DNA of 64,000 bases. It comes from Actinokineospora pegani (GTDB taxonomy: Bacteria; Actinomycetota; Actinomycetes; Mycobacteriales; Pseudonocardiaceae). Below are positions 1 through 10,030 of this stretch, piece by piece. A program made the translations under genes and the position numbers. The notes under the pieces were generated by a model that made no database searches, had not been told where the DNA came from, and saw only the letters and a list, made by a program, of their open reading frames with translations. Numbering within the stretch: the first letter of the stretch is position 1; every line of letters starts with the position of its first letter. The stretch spans positions 62,001 through 126,000 of the forward strand of contig NZ_WHOL01000061.1 in assembly GCF_009745975.1 (NCBI RefSeq), read 5' to 3'.

Positions 1-221
1 AGCAGCGCCAGCCGGTCGGCCAGCTCGGGCGCGGCCCGGCCCGCCTTGGCCAACCCGCGCTCGGCGAGGCTGGTGAGAGCCGCCTCGACCAGGTCCGCGC
101 GCTCGGTGTGGGTGGCGCCGGGGCTGGGGACGTCGATGGCGACGTGCCTGCGCGGGAGCCGCTCGGACTCCCAGAGCACGTCGAACTCCAACGCCGAGAG
201 CACGACAGAGCCGGTGGTCAA
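1..221 (-). CDS. EspG-family ESX chaperone, 5' part only
   Basis: The gene runs leftward off the window, so only about the first 73 codons are visible. The opening SALEFDVLWE, then VPSPG and an Ala/Arg/Glu-rich helix, is the usual EspG start. EspG proteins are cytosolic chaperones that hold PE/PPE pairs for type VII (ESX) secretion. The start is uncertain: TTG at 221 has an AGTGAGG-like ribosome site upstream, and GTG at 203 is the alternative. It lies 10 bp downstream of the PPE gene in the same direction, which fits a substrate-plus-chaperone operon. Confidence 0.75.
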   Translation of the reverse strand, partial: MTTGSVVLSALEFDVLWESERLPRRHVAIDVPSPGATHTERADLVEAALTSLAERGLAKAGRAAPELADRLAL

Positions 222-231
222 GGGGTGGGCC

Positions 232-1548
232 TCACTCGTCCTGGCCGAGCACGGGGTTGACCACGAGCCGCTCGTCGCCGAAGACGTCGTCGGAGTCGAT
301 CCCGTACTTGCGCACGTGCTCGTCATCATCCTCACCGGGCGCACCCGCACCCGCGGCGGGGGACATCACCGACGACGGACCACGCCCACCCCGGCCCGCC
401 CCCAGCTTCTCGGCGTTGCGCGCGGCCCTGGCCTGCTCCTCCGGCGCACCCGCGATCGGCGACCGATTCTTGCCCTCGGCCCCGTCCGGCGTGACCCCCT
501 TGGCGCCACCCGCGGCCCCACCAGCGGCACCGCCCCCGGCCGCACCGCGCACGACCCGGTCCCGCTCCAGCGCCGCACCCGCCGCCGCGCCCGCCCCACC
601 GGCGCCCGCGATCCCGGCCGCCGTGGCCGCGCCGTCCATCATGCCGAGACCGGGCCGGAGCCCGCCGAAGTTCGAGGCGCCCTGCACGGGCAGGCCGCCC
701 GGGTTGCTGCCGGTGGGCCCGATCCCCGCCAGGCGCCCGGGCCCGTTCGGCGAGTTCGAGCCGGGGCTGCCGGGGCTGTTGGCGTTGCCGGAGTTGCCGT
801 TCGACCCCGCCGACCCACCGCCGCCACCGCCCCCCGGGAACGCCCCGAACTGCCCCGATCCACCACCGGGCACACCAACCGACCCCGGAGCCCCAGGCGC
901 CCCACCGCCCCCACCCGGGGTGAAGGTCGCCGAGTTGACGGTGAAGCTCTGCGCCGACGTGCCCCCCTGCGCCCCCTGCGGCTGCGCCACCAGGTCCAAC
1001 CCCGGCGGCACCGGCAACGACTGCGCCCCCGAGATCGCCGCCTGACTCCCGTTCTTGTACTCGTTCATCGCCGCGGCCGCCGCATCATGCGCCTGCTGCC
1101 GCTGCTGCACCTCATGTGCGTGATCAGTAGTCCACCCGAACGCCCCAGCCGCCTTGTCCCACACGCTCTGCTGCGTGTCCCCCCGCAGCTCCCCACCCTG
1201 CGGCGCCGACCGCGAGGTCGAGGCGAACACCGACCCCTGCTCCCCAACCTGAGACGCGGAAGCCGCCACCACCGGCCCCGCCTCCTCGGCGTAAACCCCA
1301 GCCTGCTGAGTCGCCTCCTGCCCACCCTGGGACGCGGCGCCCTCCCACTCGACCCCGATCCGAGCCAACTCCGTACGCAACGTCCGGTCGGTCTCCTCGA
1401 GGCTCACCGCGATCTGCTTGAGCGCCCGGACCGCCTCCTCCAGCGAGGAGCCGCCCGGGCCCTGCCGCAGGCCGTCCAACTGGGCGGCGAGGGCGGGGTA
1501 GCTGTAGCCCTCGAACCGCAGGTTGCCGAGTCCGTGATCCTGGCCCAT
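232..1548 (-). CDS. PPE-domain type VII secretion substrate
   Basis: A 438-residue protein. The first ~170 residues are helical and include an EWEG (WxG-like) turn near residue 70, as in PPE/WXG100 proteins. A long low-complexity middle rich in Gly, Pro, Asn and Ala follows, then a charged tail with DDVFGDERLVVNP. That helical head plus glycine-rich body is typical of actinomycete PPE-like substrates exported by ESX systems. ATG at 1548 follows GGGGCTGAG. It lies 9 bp after the DUF3558 gene and 10 bp before EspG, so one transcript is likely. No ESX ATPase or membrane component is in the window, so the secretion machine is elsewhere. Confidence 0.8.
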   Translation of the reverse strand: MGQDHGLGNLRFEGYSYPALAAQLDGLRQGPGGSSLEEAVRALKQIAVSLEETDRTLRTELARIGVEWEGAASQGGQEATQQAGVYAEEAGPVVAASASQVGEQGSVFASTSRSAPQGGELRGDTQQSVWDKAAGAFGWTTDHAHEVQQRQQAHDAAAAAMNEYKNGSQAAISGAQSLPVPPGLDLVAQPQGAQGGTSAQSFTVNSATFTPGGGGGAPGAPGSVGVPGGGSGQFGAFPGGGGGGGSAGSNGNSGNANSPGSPGSNSPNGPGRLAGIGPTGSNPGGLPVQGASNFGGLRPGLGMMDGAATAAGIAGAGGAGAAAGAALERDRVVRGAAGGGAAGGAAGGAKGVTPDGAEGKNRSPIAGAPEEQARAARNAEKLGAGRGGRGPSSVMSPAAGAGAPGEDDDEHVRKYGIDSDDVFGDERLVVNPVLGQDE

Positions 1549-1557
1549 CTCAGCCCC

Positions 1558-2184
1558 TCACCTCGATGCCTGGAGTGTGGTCATGGCCAACCCTGCGGCC
1601 TGCTCGCTGAGCTGGCACACCTGGTCCTGGGAGAACTTCCCGGTGGTGATCGGGGTCATCCTGATCACAAGCTGCTGCCCCTCAGCCACATCGACACTGG
1701 TCGAGCAGTCAATCGACTCGCCTTCACCAGGTAGGTGATACTGCGCCGCGGCGTAACCCTCAACGCTTACCAGCTTCGACTCGACGTTCCGCTTGCCCTC
1801 CAACCAAGGCCCGATTCCCTCGGTGGTCACGACGGTGGCCGTGTAGCTGTAGCTGTTGCCTTGGTCGAAGACGTTGAACATGCAGTTCTTCGCGCCCTCG
1901 AACGCGCCGCCGTTGGTACCGGGCAGGAAGCGGGAAACCTTGATCTGCTTGAGCTGGTCCTTGGTCATGACCGCACACGGGTCAACCGCGTCCAACCTCA
2001 GCTCGGCAGGCCGTGCCGGAAGGTTCGGCGATGTGGGCTCGGCACTCCCCCCGCCACCGCCCCCCGACTCCGTCGGAGCGGGGTCACGCATGGGCGCGGG
2101 GCTGCCCGCCTCGGTGTTCGTGCACCCGGCCAAGCCCACCGCCAACACCACGACGGCGGTAGCCAACAGGCCACGACTAGACAA
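1558..2184 (-). CDS. DUF3558 lipoprotein
   Basis: A 208-residue lipoprotein. A hydrophobic signal (LLATAVVVLAVGLAGC) ends in an LAGC lipobox, so the mature protein should be a lipid-anchored Cys-Thr-Asn protein on the outer membrane face. A Ser/Gly/Pro linker leads into a DUF3558-like domain with DPCAVMT near the start and paired cysteines (KNCMF, IDCSTS, VCQLS). The function of DUF3558 is unknown; it commonly sits beside PPE/EspG genes in Pseudonocardiaceae. The chosen TTG at 2184 overlaps the previous gene's stop by 8 bp, which suggests translational coupling. An upstream start would add a non-signal-like extension. Confidence 0.75.
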   Translation of the reverse strand: MSSRGLLATAVVVLAVGLAGCTNTEAGSPAPMRDPAPTESGGGGGGSAEPTSPNLPARPAELRLDAVDPCAVMTKDQLKQIKVSRFLPGTNGGAFEGAKNCMFNVFDQGNSYSYTATVVTTEGIGPWLEGKRNVESKLVSVEGYAAAQYHLPGEGESIDCSTSVDVAEGQQLVIRMTPITTGKFSQDQVCQLSEQAAGLAMTTLQASR

Positions 2185-2590
2185 CGGCCGAACCCCCGAG
2201 CGCGGAGGCCACCTGGTCCTCGTTGTACCCGTACTCCCTGGCGGACTCTGTGAGCTGGGCGACGAGGTTGTCCAGCCCAGCCACGTAGTCCCGTACGCGC
2301 TTGGCATAGGAGTCCCCGTTGCGCACCAGGAGCTGGTTCCACTCCTTGGCCATCCGGACACTGACCTCGTCCTCGCCCGGCGGGGCGACTTCCAGCTTCT
2401 CCAACGCTGCGGTGTACGTCGCGCGCAGCTCGTCCGCCTGGTTTTGGATGATCTTGGCGGCGGCTAGGACGTTGTCGTGGTTTACGACGAAGTGGCCGCC
2501 GTTGGTGGGGGTGTTCTGGGTGAGGTTGTTGAGCAGGGTGCTGACCGTGCCGAGGACGGACCCAACGGCGGCGAGTGGGTTGATTTCCAT
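2177..2590 (-). CDS. PE-like small helical ESX substrate
   Basis: A 137-residue, mostly helical protein without a signal peptide. FVVNHDNVLAAAKIIQNQAD resembles the first helix of PE-family proteins. Y120-GYN-E124 near the C-terminus fits the YxxxD/E type VII export signal. It is the first gene of the cassette PE-like, DUF3558, PPE, EspG, and is the probable partner of the PPE protein. This is inferred from position and motif rather than strong family similarity. The 108 bp up to the purD stop should hold the cassette promoter. Confidence 0.7.
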   Translation of the reverse strand: MEINPLAAVGSVLGTVSTLLNNLTQNTPTNGGHFVVNHDNVLAAAKIIQNQADELRATYTAALEKLEVAPPGEDEVSVRMAKEWNQLLVRNGDSYAKRVRDYVAGLDNLVAQLTESAREYGYNEDQVASALGGSAVV

Positions 2591-2698
2591 GTCACGGGAC
2601 CCCCGTACGCATCGTGACTGTGTCGTCTCCGTCGGCAGGCTACCAATGGGCTGGTGGGACCTACTTGAGGTTTGACGCAGAAACGCGGTCGGGGGTTC

Positions 2699-3973
2699 CT
2701 ACAACTGGCCCGCGACCGGGACGCCGATCTCGCCGTCGGCGGCCTTGAGGGCGATGTCGGTGCGGTGGTGGGAGCCGGGGAGGTGCACGGCGGCGACCTT
2801 GGCGTACGCGTCCTCGCGGGCGGCGGCCAGGTCGTCGCCGGTGCCGACGACGGAGAGGACGCGGCCGCCCGCGGAGAGGAGGGCGCCGTCGTCGCGGCGG
2901 CGGGTGCCCGCGTGGAGGACGCCTTCGGTGTCGGCTCCGGTGATGACGTCGCCGGTGCGGGGGCGGCCGGGGTAGCCGTCGGCGGCGATGACGACGGTGA
3001 CGGCGGAGCCGTCGGACCAGTCCAGGGGTGGGTGCTCGGCGAGGCCGCCGGTGGCGGCGGCGTGCAGGAGGGTCGACATGGGGGAGCGGAGCAGGGCCAG
3101 GACGGCCTGGGTCTCCGGGTCGCCGAAGCGGCAGTTGAACTCGATGACCTCGGGGCCCTTGGCGGTCAGGGCCAGGCCCGCGTAGAGCAGGCCGGAGAAC
3201 GGGGCGCCGCGGCGGGCCATCTCGTCGACGACCGGGCGGATGACGCGGGCGACCACGTCCTCGACCAAGCCCTCGGGGGCCCAGGGCAGCGGGGTGTAGG
3301 CGCCCATGCCGCCGGTGTTGGGGCCCGCGTCGCCGTTGCCGACGCGCTTGAAGTCCTGGGCGGGTTGCAGCGGGATGATGGCGCCGGTGGCGTCCACCAG
3401 GCAGAACAGCGACACCTCCGGCCCGTCGAGGAACGACTCGAGCAGCACCGGGTGGCCGCTGTCGAGCAGCGTCATGGCGTGCGCGCGGGCGGCGGGCAGG
3501 TCGGTGGTGACCACGACGCCCTTGCCCGCGGCGAGGCCGTCGTCCTTGACCACCCAGGTGGGGCCGAAGCGGGCCAGGGCGGCGTCGAGGCGGGCCGGGT
3601 TGTCCACGACCTCGCTGTGCGCGGTGGGGACGCCCGCGGCGGCCATGACGTCCTTGGCGAACGCCTTGGACCCCTCGATTCGGGCGGCGGCGGCGCTGGG
3701 GCCGAAGCAGGCCACGCCCGCCGCGCGCAGGGCGTCGCCGACCCCCGCGACCAGCGGGATCTCCGGCCCGACGACGACCAGGTCGGCCTTCCAGCCGGTG
3801 GCCAGCTCGACGACGGCGGCCGGACTCGCGGCGTCGACGCCGTAGGACTCCGACAGCGCCGCGGTGCCCGCGTTACCCGGCGCGCAGGCCAGGGCGGTCA
3901 CCTCGGGGTCCCTCGACAACGCGAGGACGAGGGCATGTTCGCGGGCGCCGGACCCGATCACCAGGACTCGCAC
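2699..3973 (-). CDS. purD: phosphoribosylamine-glycine ligase
   Basis: GAR synthetase, 424 residues, the usual length. It joins phosphoribosylamine and glycine with ATP in purine synthesis, in the cytosol. The N-terminal domain opens [14 protein letters not shown] and contains [18 protein letters not shown] and an ATP-grasp core follow, and the metal/ATP site motif [12 protein letters not shown] is intact. The start is GTG at 3973. purA, another purine gene, lies 1.5 kb away on the same strand, with a secreted phosphodiesterase between them, so they are probably not one operon. The 166 bp upstream is a divergent promoter region shared with that gene. Confidence 0.95.
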   Translation of the reverse strand: MRVLVIGSGAREHALVLALSRDPEVTALACAPGNAGTAALSESYGVDAASPAAVVELATGWKADLVVVGPEIPLVAGVGDALRAAGVACFGPSAAAARIEGSKAFAKDVMAAAGVPTAHSEVVDNPARLDAALARFGPTWVVKDDGLAAGKGVVVTTDLPAARAHAMTLLDSGHPVLLESFLDGPEVSLFCLVDATGAIIPLQPAQDFKRVGNGDAGPNTGGMGAYTPLPWAPEGLVEDVVARVIRPVVDEMARRGAPFSGLLYAGLALTAKGPEVIEFNCRFGDPETQAVLALLRSPMSTLLHAAATGGLAEHPPLDWSDGSAVTVVIAADGYPGRPRTGDVITGADTEGVLHAGTRRRDDGALLSAGGRVLSVVGTGDDLAAAREDAYAKVAAVHLPGSHHRTDIALKAADGEIGVPVAGQL

Positions 3974-4139
3974 GGGTGCAGAGCCTAGAGGTTATCGCCC
4001 GAACGGCGGTAATCGAAGCCGTCCGCACCAGCCGTTAACGCACCCGTGAAGCCCCGGACGCCCCCCGGTGGCCGGGATGACGGCGGCCGCCGAAAGGGTG
4101 GTCGCGACACGCCCCGGCAACCACGACGTGGAGGACTTG

Positions 4140-5270
4140 ATGCCGGTTACCCGGACCCTGGGAGTCGCAGTGAGCGCCCTGGCACTGCTCGGCACCGCCA
4201 CCCTGTCCTCCGCGACAGCGACGCCGGAGGCCACCGACCGCCGCCCCGGCGGCGGGGAGCACGCCAAGCCGCTGGTGATCGGGCACCGGGGCGCTTCGGC
4301 GTACCGCCCCGAGCACACCCTGGCGGCCTACGAGCTCGCGGCGCGGATGGGCGCGGACTACATGGAGCCCGACCTGGTCTCCACGAAGGACGGCGTGCTC
4401 GTCGCCCGGCACGAGCCGGAGATCGGCGGCACGACCGACGTCGCCGCGCACCCCGAGTTCGCCGGCCGCAAGACCACCCGCGACCTCGACGGCGTGGCGG
4501 TCACCGGCTGGTTCACCGACGACTTCACCCTGGCCGAGCTCAAGACGCTGCGGGCGACCGAGCGCATCCCGAACGTGCGCCAGGAGAACACGATCTACAA
4601 CGGCCGCTACGAGATCCCGACGCTGCAGGAGATCATCGACCTGCGCAAGCGGCTCTCGCACGAGCTCGGCCGCGAGATCGGGATCTACCCCGAGACCAAG
4701 CACCCGACCTACTTCCAGCGGCTCGGCCTGGCGCTGGAGGCCCCGCTGGTGCGCACGCTCGACCGCAACGGGCTCAACCGCAAGAACGCCAAGGTCTTCG
4801 TGCAGTCGTTCGAGGTGGCCAACCTCAAGGAGCTGAACAAGAAGCTGCGCGTGCCGCTGGTGCAGCTCACCTCGGCGTCCGGACGGCCCTACGACTTCAC
4901 CGTCGCGGGCGACCCGCGCACCTACGCCGACATCGTCAGCGCCAAGGGCCTGCGGGAGGTCGCGGCCTACGCTGACGGGATCGGCCCGGACAAGAACCTG
5001 GTCATCCCCAAGGACGCGGCGGGCAACCTGGGCGCGCCCACGGCGCTGGTCCAGAACGCGCACGCGGTGGGCCTCGAGGTCCACCCGTACACCTTCCGCG
5101 CGGAGAACACGTTCCTCCCGGTCAACCTGCGCTCCACCGGCACCACCTCGGACTACGGCGACCTGTTCGCCGAGCTCGACGCCTTCTGGCGGGCGGGTGT
5201 CGACGGCGTGTTCAGCGACAACCCGGACGTCGCCGTCGCCTCCCGCGCGGAGACCTTCGCGCGCCGCTAG
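4140..5270 (+). CDS. secreted glycerophosphodiester phosphodiesterase
   Basis: A 376-residue GlpQ-type enzyme that hydrolyses glycerophosphodiesters to glycerol-3-phosphate and an alcohol. A Sec signal (residues 1-30, hydrophobic core VAVSALALLGTATL) indicates export. The GDPD TIM barrel starts with IGHRGASAYRPEHT (catalytic His-Arg) and the metal-site segment MEPDLVSTKDG. It ends with GVDGVFSDNPD, the conserved closing strand. ATG at 4140 is chosen because GGAGG lies 5 nt upstream and the signal peptide then starts correctly. It is divergent from purD, and a strong hairpin follows. Confidence 0.9.
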   Translation: MPVTRTLGVAVSALALLGTATLSSATATPEATDRRPGGGEHAKPLVIGHRGASAYRPEHTLAAYELAARMGADYMEPDLVSTKDGVLVARHEPEIGGTTDVAAHPEFAGRKTTRDLDGVAVTGWFTDDFTLAELKTLRATERIPNVRQENTIYNGRYEIPTLQEIIDLRKRLSHELGREIGIYPETKHPTYFQRLGLALEAPLVRTLDRNGLNRKNAKVFVQSFEVANLKELNKKLRVPLVQLTSASGRPYDFTVAGDPRTYADIVSAKGLREVAAYADGIGPDKNLVIPKDAAGNLGAPTALVQNAHAVGLEVHPYTFRAENTFLPVNLRSTGTTSDYGDLFAELDAFWRAGVDGVFSDNPDVAVASRAETFARR

Positions 5271-5290
5271 GCCTCGCCTGGCTCGAACGA

Positions 5291-5326
5291 GCGCACCACC
5301 GGGTGACCCGTCGCCCGGTGGTGCGC
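5291..5326. terminator. bidirectional terminator hairpin
   Basis: A perfect 13-bp inverted repeat (GCGCACCACCGGG and its complement) with a 10-nt loop. It lies between the convergent phosphodiesterase gene and purA. There is no clear T tract, as is common in high-GC actinobacteria. Confidence 0.8.
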
Positions 5327-5459
5327 TGTCGCGTGCTGGGATCGCGGCAGGCGACGTGTCCGCGGCCCAGGCACGGCGGCGCAGTCGGAGTGGCGTCAGG
5401 ACCGGGTGTGTGGCCGCTGGGTGGGGGTGTCCCGCAGTGCGAACACCCCCACCAGCAGC

Positions 5460-6785
<1,326 letters not shown>

Positions 6786-6803
6786 CTAGACCAGGAGGCC
6801 CCC

Positions 6804-7478
6804 GTGGGTGCACTCGTGCTGGCCTGCGGAAACGCGACGACCACGGCGAGCCCCGGTCCGCTCACCGACAGTGCTCGGGCTGAGCTGCGCGAACTGCCCG
6901 CCCGACCTGGTCGCAAAGTGCTCGACCCGGTGCTCTCGGAGTTCACCGGCGACCGCCTGGTGGTGCGCGGGGACGACGCGGACCTGGCCGCCGTCGTGCT
7001 GCGGCTGATGGTCAAGGACCGGCTGGCGGTGACCGTGGGTTACCTGCCGACCGAGCCGCGCGTGTCCAGGGTCGCACGGTTGTGGGGTCTGCCACTGGAC
7101 CGCCCGGACCGGCTGGCCGAGGTCGCCGCGGGCGGGTCGGGGCGGGCGGTGCCGCTGGTGCGCGACGACGCGGGCGGCGTGCTGCTCGGCCACGGCGTCG
7201 TGCACCGGCCGCGCGGGCTGGCGTTCTGCGACGACGCGACGGCGCTGCACGGGGCGGCGGGCCGGATCGAGGTCGCCCCGGACACCGCGGGCGGCGCGGG
7301 GTTGGTCGCGCGGGTGGTGTGGGGGCTGTTCGGGCGCAAGTCCCGGGAGTTCCGCGGGCGGGCGTTCCAGCTCGGCTGCTCGGCGACGACGGTCGAGCGG
7401 GACGGGGTCGCGGTCGAGGGCGCGACGAAGTGGACCTGGTACCGGCACACCGAGGACCTGCGGCTCGCCCTGCCCTGA
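6804..7478 (+). CDS. conserved actinobacterial protein (Rv0358-like)
   Basis: A 224-residue protein whose function I cannot name. It has no signal peptide or membrane segment. There are two halves: residues ~1-120, including RLVVRGDDADLAAVVLRLM, and a C-terminal half with LVARVVWGLFGRKSREFRGR and a final KWTWYRHTEDLRLALP. It may bind lipid or nucleotide, but no catalytic motif is evident. GTG at 6804 has AGGAGG 8-9 nt upstream. Its position divergent from purA, with 57 bp between them, matches Rv0358 in M. tuberculosis. Confidence 0.75.
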   Translation: MGALVLACGNATTTASPGPLTDSARAELRELPARPGRKVLDPVLSEFTGDRLVVRGDDADLAAVVLRLMVKDRLAVTVGYLPTEPRVSRVARLWGLPLDRPDRLAEVAAGGSGRAVPLVRDDAGGVLLGHGVVHRPRGLAFCDDATALHGAAGRIEVAPDTAGGAGLVARVVWGLFGRKSREFRGRAFQLGCSATTVERDGVAVEGATKWTWYRHTEDLRLALP

Positions 7479-7576
7479 TCGCCCGGCGCAGTCTCGTTGA
7501 CCGTTTGCGCACCGCCCCTGTTCTCCGTTGTCCGCTGACCGTTTGCTGGTCCGCGTCACCAACGCGAGGAGGCGCG

Positions 7577-8422
7577 GTGAAGCGGATGACATGGGCCGTC
7601 GGCCTGGCGACCGCGATCGGGGTCGTCACCGCCCCGGTCAGCCGGGCGGCGGCCACCGACACGATCTCCAGCGACCGGGCCACGGTGCGCGAGTACCCGG
7701 GGCGGCTGGTGCTGGCCAACGCCGCCAAGGGCGACCGGGTCGACGTGACCGGGTACTGCGGGAGCTGGGCGCGCGTCCGCGTCACGTCGAACTCGCACGA
7801 GATGGCCACCCCGGTGGGCTGGGTGCTGCGGGAGAACGTCACGTCCGGCAGCGTCTCCGGGGTCCCGGAGAGGTGTGGGACCGACGGCGACCGCTGGCGC
7901 GCCTGGGTCGGCGCGATCAACGCCCCGTTCCACTCGCTGCGCGAGGTCACCGTGGGCGGGTCGACCGGCTGGCGGCGGATCGTCTTCGGCACCGGCGTGA
8001 CCCTGACCGCGAGCGCGGAGTGCACGCCGTCGCTGAACTACACGCGCCGCAGCGGCGGCCCCGACGTCGTCGACCCGGCGCAGCGGGTGGACCTGGACCT
8101 GAGCGCGGTGTCGTACCGGTACGTGACCGACGACGGGTCGGTCGCCCTGGTCAGCGCGCCGCGCGCGGGCGGCGGCACCTACGGGGTCTGGTCGTTCGTG
8201 CCGTCGTCGTGCGTGCGGCCCAAGGGCGCCCGCCAGCAGGTGTACTTCGACGAGCCGGCGGTGCGGTTGACCGACATCAGCGGCCTGTCGACCGGCACCA
8301 GCTACTCCGACGCCACGATCCGCTCGCGCGGCTGCTCCGCGGCGCTGATCAGCCCGTCGCGGCCGAGGTTCGGCTACTGGCCGGACCCGGAGCCGGGCAA
8401 CCGCCCGAGCTGCCCGGTCTAG
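7577..8422 (+). CDS. secreted SH3-like domain protein
   Basis: A 281-residue exported protein with a signal peptide at residues 1-25 (MTWAVGLATAIGVVTAPV). Residues ~30-85 look like a bacterial SH3 domain (VREYPGRLVLANAAKGDRVD, then GYCGSWARVRV and GWVLRENV), a fold often used to bind cell-wall peptide. The rest is unrecognised and rich in Ser/Arg, with several cysteines spaced for disulfides (C-terminal FVPSSCVR, SRGCSAAL, RPSCPV). GTG at 7577 is supported by GAGGAGG 4 nt before it. Two secreted HNH nucleases follow on the same strand but with their own upstream elements. Confidence 0.75.
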   Translation: MKRMTWAVGLATAIGVVTAPVSRAAATDTISSDRATVREYPGRLVLANAAKGDRVDVTGYCGSWARVRVTSNSHEMATPVGWVLRENVTSGSVSGVPERCGTDGDRWRAWVGAINAPFHSLREVTVGGSTGWRRIVFGTGVTLTASAECTPSLNYTRRSGGPDVVDPAQRVDLDLSAVSYRYVTDDGSVALVSAPRAGGGTYGVWSFVPSSCVRPKGARQQVYFDEPAVRLTDISGLSTGTSYSDATIRSRGCSAALISPSRPRFGYWPDPEPGNRPSCPV

Positions 8423-8466
8423 TGAGCAGAGCAGTTAACCCGGAGTTTCTACATTCAGTTGTCAGA

Positions 8467-8483
8467 GTGTCACCCACAGGTAT
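8467..8483 (+). promoter_or_regulatory. shared upstream element, nuclease copy 1
   Basis: GTGTCACCC, 4 nt, then GTAT; 90 bp before the ATG of nuclease copy 1. The same arrangement lies 82 bp before copy 2, although the surrounding DNA has drifted. It could be a promoter or an activator site. Confidence 0.45.
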
Positions 8484-8556
8484 GACGATCTCCACCTGGC
8501 ACCGCCAAGGTCAATCTCGTCCTTGCAGTCCTCCTGACCCCTGCACTGGAGGAAGA

Positions 8557-9186
8557 ATGTCGAAGTTCCGGGCAGCACTGCTCACCCTGCTGTTAGCCGC
8601 CGGGCTCCTGGTCGGCGTCGCGGGCACCGCGGCCGCGACGCCGCCGGGCATCCCCAGCGAGGCCACCGCCCGCGCCCAGCTCGCCGGTCTCGCCGTCGGC
8701 GCGGCCGGGTCGATGACCGGGTACTCGCGGGAGAAGTTCCCGCACTGGGTCACCATCTCCGGTGCGTGCAACACCCGCGAGACCGTGCTCAAGCGCGACG
8801 GCTCCAGCGTCGTCACGAACTCGTCGTGCGCGGCGACCTCGGGCCGCTGGTACAGCCCGTACGACGGCGCGACCTGGTCGGCGGCGTCCGACGTCGACAT
8901 CGACCACGTCATCCCGCTGGCCAACGCGTGGCGCTCCGGCGCGTCGTCGTGGAGCACGGCCAAGCGCCAGCAGCTCGCCAACGACCTGTCCGCCCCGCAG
9001 CTCATCGCGGTCACCGACAACGTCAACCAGGCCAAGGGCGACAAGGGCCCGGAGTCGTGGAAGCCGTCGCGGACCGCGTACTGGTGCACCTACGCGAAGA
9101 TGTGGACCTCGGTGAAGTCCAAGTACACGCTGCGGGTCACCTCGGCGGAGAAGTCGGCGCTGCTGACGATGCTCGACCGCTGCTGA
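8557..9186 (+). CDS. secreted HNH nuclease, DUF1524-type, copy 1
   Basis: A 209-residue protein with a clean Sec signal (ALLTLLLAAGLLVGVAGTAAA, cleavage near residue 27). The domain carries DVDIDHVIPLANAWRSG, the His-containing beta-beta-alpha metal motif of GmrSD-C/DUF1524 HNH nucleases, then QLIAVTDNVNQAKGDKGPES with the expected Asn. Cysteine pairs (ACNTRE with SSCAA; YWCTY with the C-terminal DRC) fit extracellular disulfides. The probable role is extracellular DNA degradation for nutrient capture or competition. ATG at 8557 follows GGAGGAAG. It is closely paralogous to the next gene. Confidence 0.88.
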   Translation: MSKFRAALLTLLLAAGLLVGVAGTAAATPPGIPSEATARAQLAGLAVGAAGSMTGYSREKFPHWVTISGACNTRETVLKRDGSSVVTNSSCAATSGRWYSPYDGATWSAASDVDIDHVIPLANAWRSGASSWSTAKRQQLANDLSAPQLIAVTDNVNQAKGDKGPESWKPSRTAYWCTYAKMWTSVKSKYTLRVTSAEKSALLTMLDRC

Positions 9187-9267
9187 GCACCGGGGGCCGG
9201 GCGGCTTCGGCCGTTCGGCCCCCTACCAAAGTTCCGATTCTCTCCGTGGCCGTCATCCGTCGTCCGC

Positions 9268-9284
9268 GTGTCACCCGAAAGTAT
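9268..9284 (+). promoter_or_regulatory. shared upstream element, nuclease copy 2
   Basis: GTGTCACCC, 4 nt, then GTAT, matching 8467-8483 at 13 of 13 defined positions. It is 82 bp before the ATG at 9350. Confidence 0.45.
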
Positions 9285-9349
9285 TGCCACCGTCAGTTGG
9301 CTGGGTCAGTGTCGTGAGTAGTTCACGACTCACCCCACCAGGAGGTGGC

Positions 9350-9988
9350 ATGTTTTCGTCGGGGAAACTGCGCACTGCCGGTCTCACCCTGCTGCTGACC
9401 GCCGGGACGCTCGTCGGCACCGCGGGCGCCGCGTCCGCCGAGCCGCCGGGCATCCCCGGCCCGGCCGCCGCCACCGCGGCCCTGGCCGGGCTGACCGTCG
9501 CCGCCGAGGGTTCGATGGACGGCTACGACCGCGAGGAGTTCCCGCACTGGTCCACCGTCTCCGGCACCTGCAACACGCGCGAAGAGGTCCTCAAGCGCGA
9601 CGGCGACGGCGTGGAGACCGGCGCGGACTGCGCGGCCACCTCCGGTTCCTGGTACAGCCCCTACGACGGGGACACCTGGACCGCCACCGGCGACGTGGAC
9701 ATCGACCACATGGTCCCGCTGGCCGCGGCCTGGCGCTCCGGCGCGGCGGACTGGACCGAGACCCGGCGCGAGGCGTTCGCCAACGACCTGTCGGGCCCCC
9801 AGTTGTGGGCGGTGACCGACAACGTCAACCAGTCCAAGAGCGACCAGACCCCGGACGAGTGGAAGCCGCCGCTGGAGTCGTCCTGGTGCACCTACGCCAG
9901 CGCCTACGTCCAGGTGAAGGCCGACTACGCCCTGACGGTCGACGAGGCCGAGAAGACCGCGCTGTCGGACATGCTCGCCACCTGCTGA
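9350..9988 (+). CDS. secreted HNH nuclease, DUF1524-type, copy 2
   Basis: A 212-residue tandem paralogue of the gene at 8557. It has the same architecture: signal peptide (LTLLLTAGTLVGTAGAASA), EEFPHWSTVSGTCNTRE, DVDIDHMVPLAAAWRSG as the HNH metal motif, and WAVTDNVNQSKSDQTPDEWK. All cysteines align. This copy is much more acidic (more Asp/Glu, fewer Lys/Ser) than copy 1, which suggests divergence toward a different substrate, salt or pH. ATG at 9350 has AGGAGG 5 nt upstream. A strong terminator follows at 9995. Confidence 0.88.
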   Translation: MFSSGKLRTAGLTLLLTAGTLVGTAGAASAEPPGIPGPAAATAALAGLTVAAEGSMDGYDREEFPHWSTVSGTCNTREEVLKRDGDGVETGADCAATSGSWYSPYDGDTWTATGDVDIDHMVPLAAAWRSGAADWTETRREAFANDLSGPQLWAVTDNVNQSKSDQTPDEWKPPLESSWCTYASAYVQVKADYALTVDEAEKTALSDMLATC

Positions 9989-9994
9989 CGCGAA

Positions 9995-10019
9995 AGGGCC
10001 CGGCTCACCGCCGGGCCCT
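9995..10019. terminator. terminator hairpin
   Basis: A perfect 10-bp stem (AGGGCCCGGC and its complement) around a 5-nt loop, 6 bp after the second nuclease gene. It also faces the convergent DUF3151 gene. Confidence 0.85.
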
Positions 10020-10030
10020 CCGCTCCTGTC

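Noticed and set aside
46-1734. Long plus-strand open frame opposite the PPE and DUF3558 genes
   Set aside because: It is the high-GC mirror of the minus-strand genes; its translation is Arg/Pro-rich with no domain, and the real frames have signal peptide, lipobox and family motifs.
5291-5326. Riboswitch near purA or purD
   Set aside because: The structure is a simple perfect hairpin between convergent genes, downstream of both, so a terminator fits and a purine riboswitch does not.
8557-9988. Toxin-immunity or restriction system based on the two HNH genes
   Set aside because: Both proteins have signal peptides and no modification enzyme, immunity gene or polymorphic-toxin delivery domain is nearby; secreted nucleases are the simpler reading.
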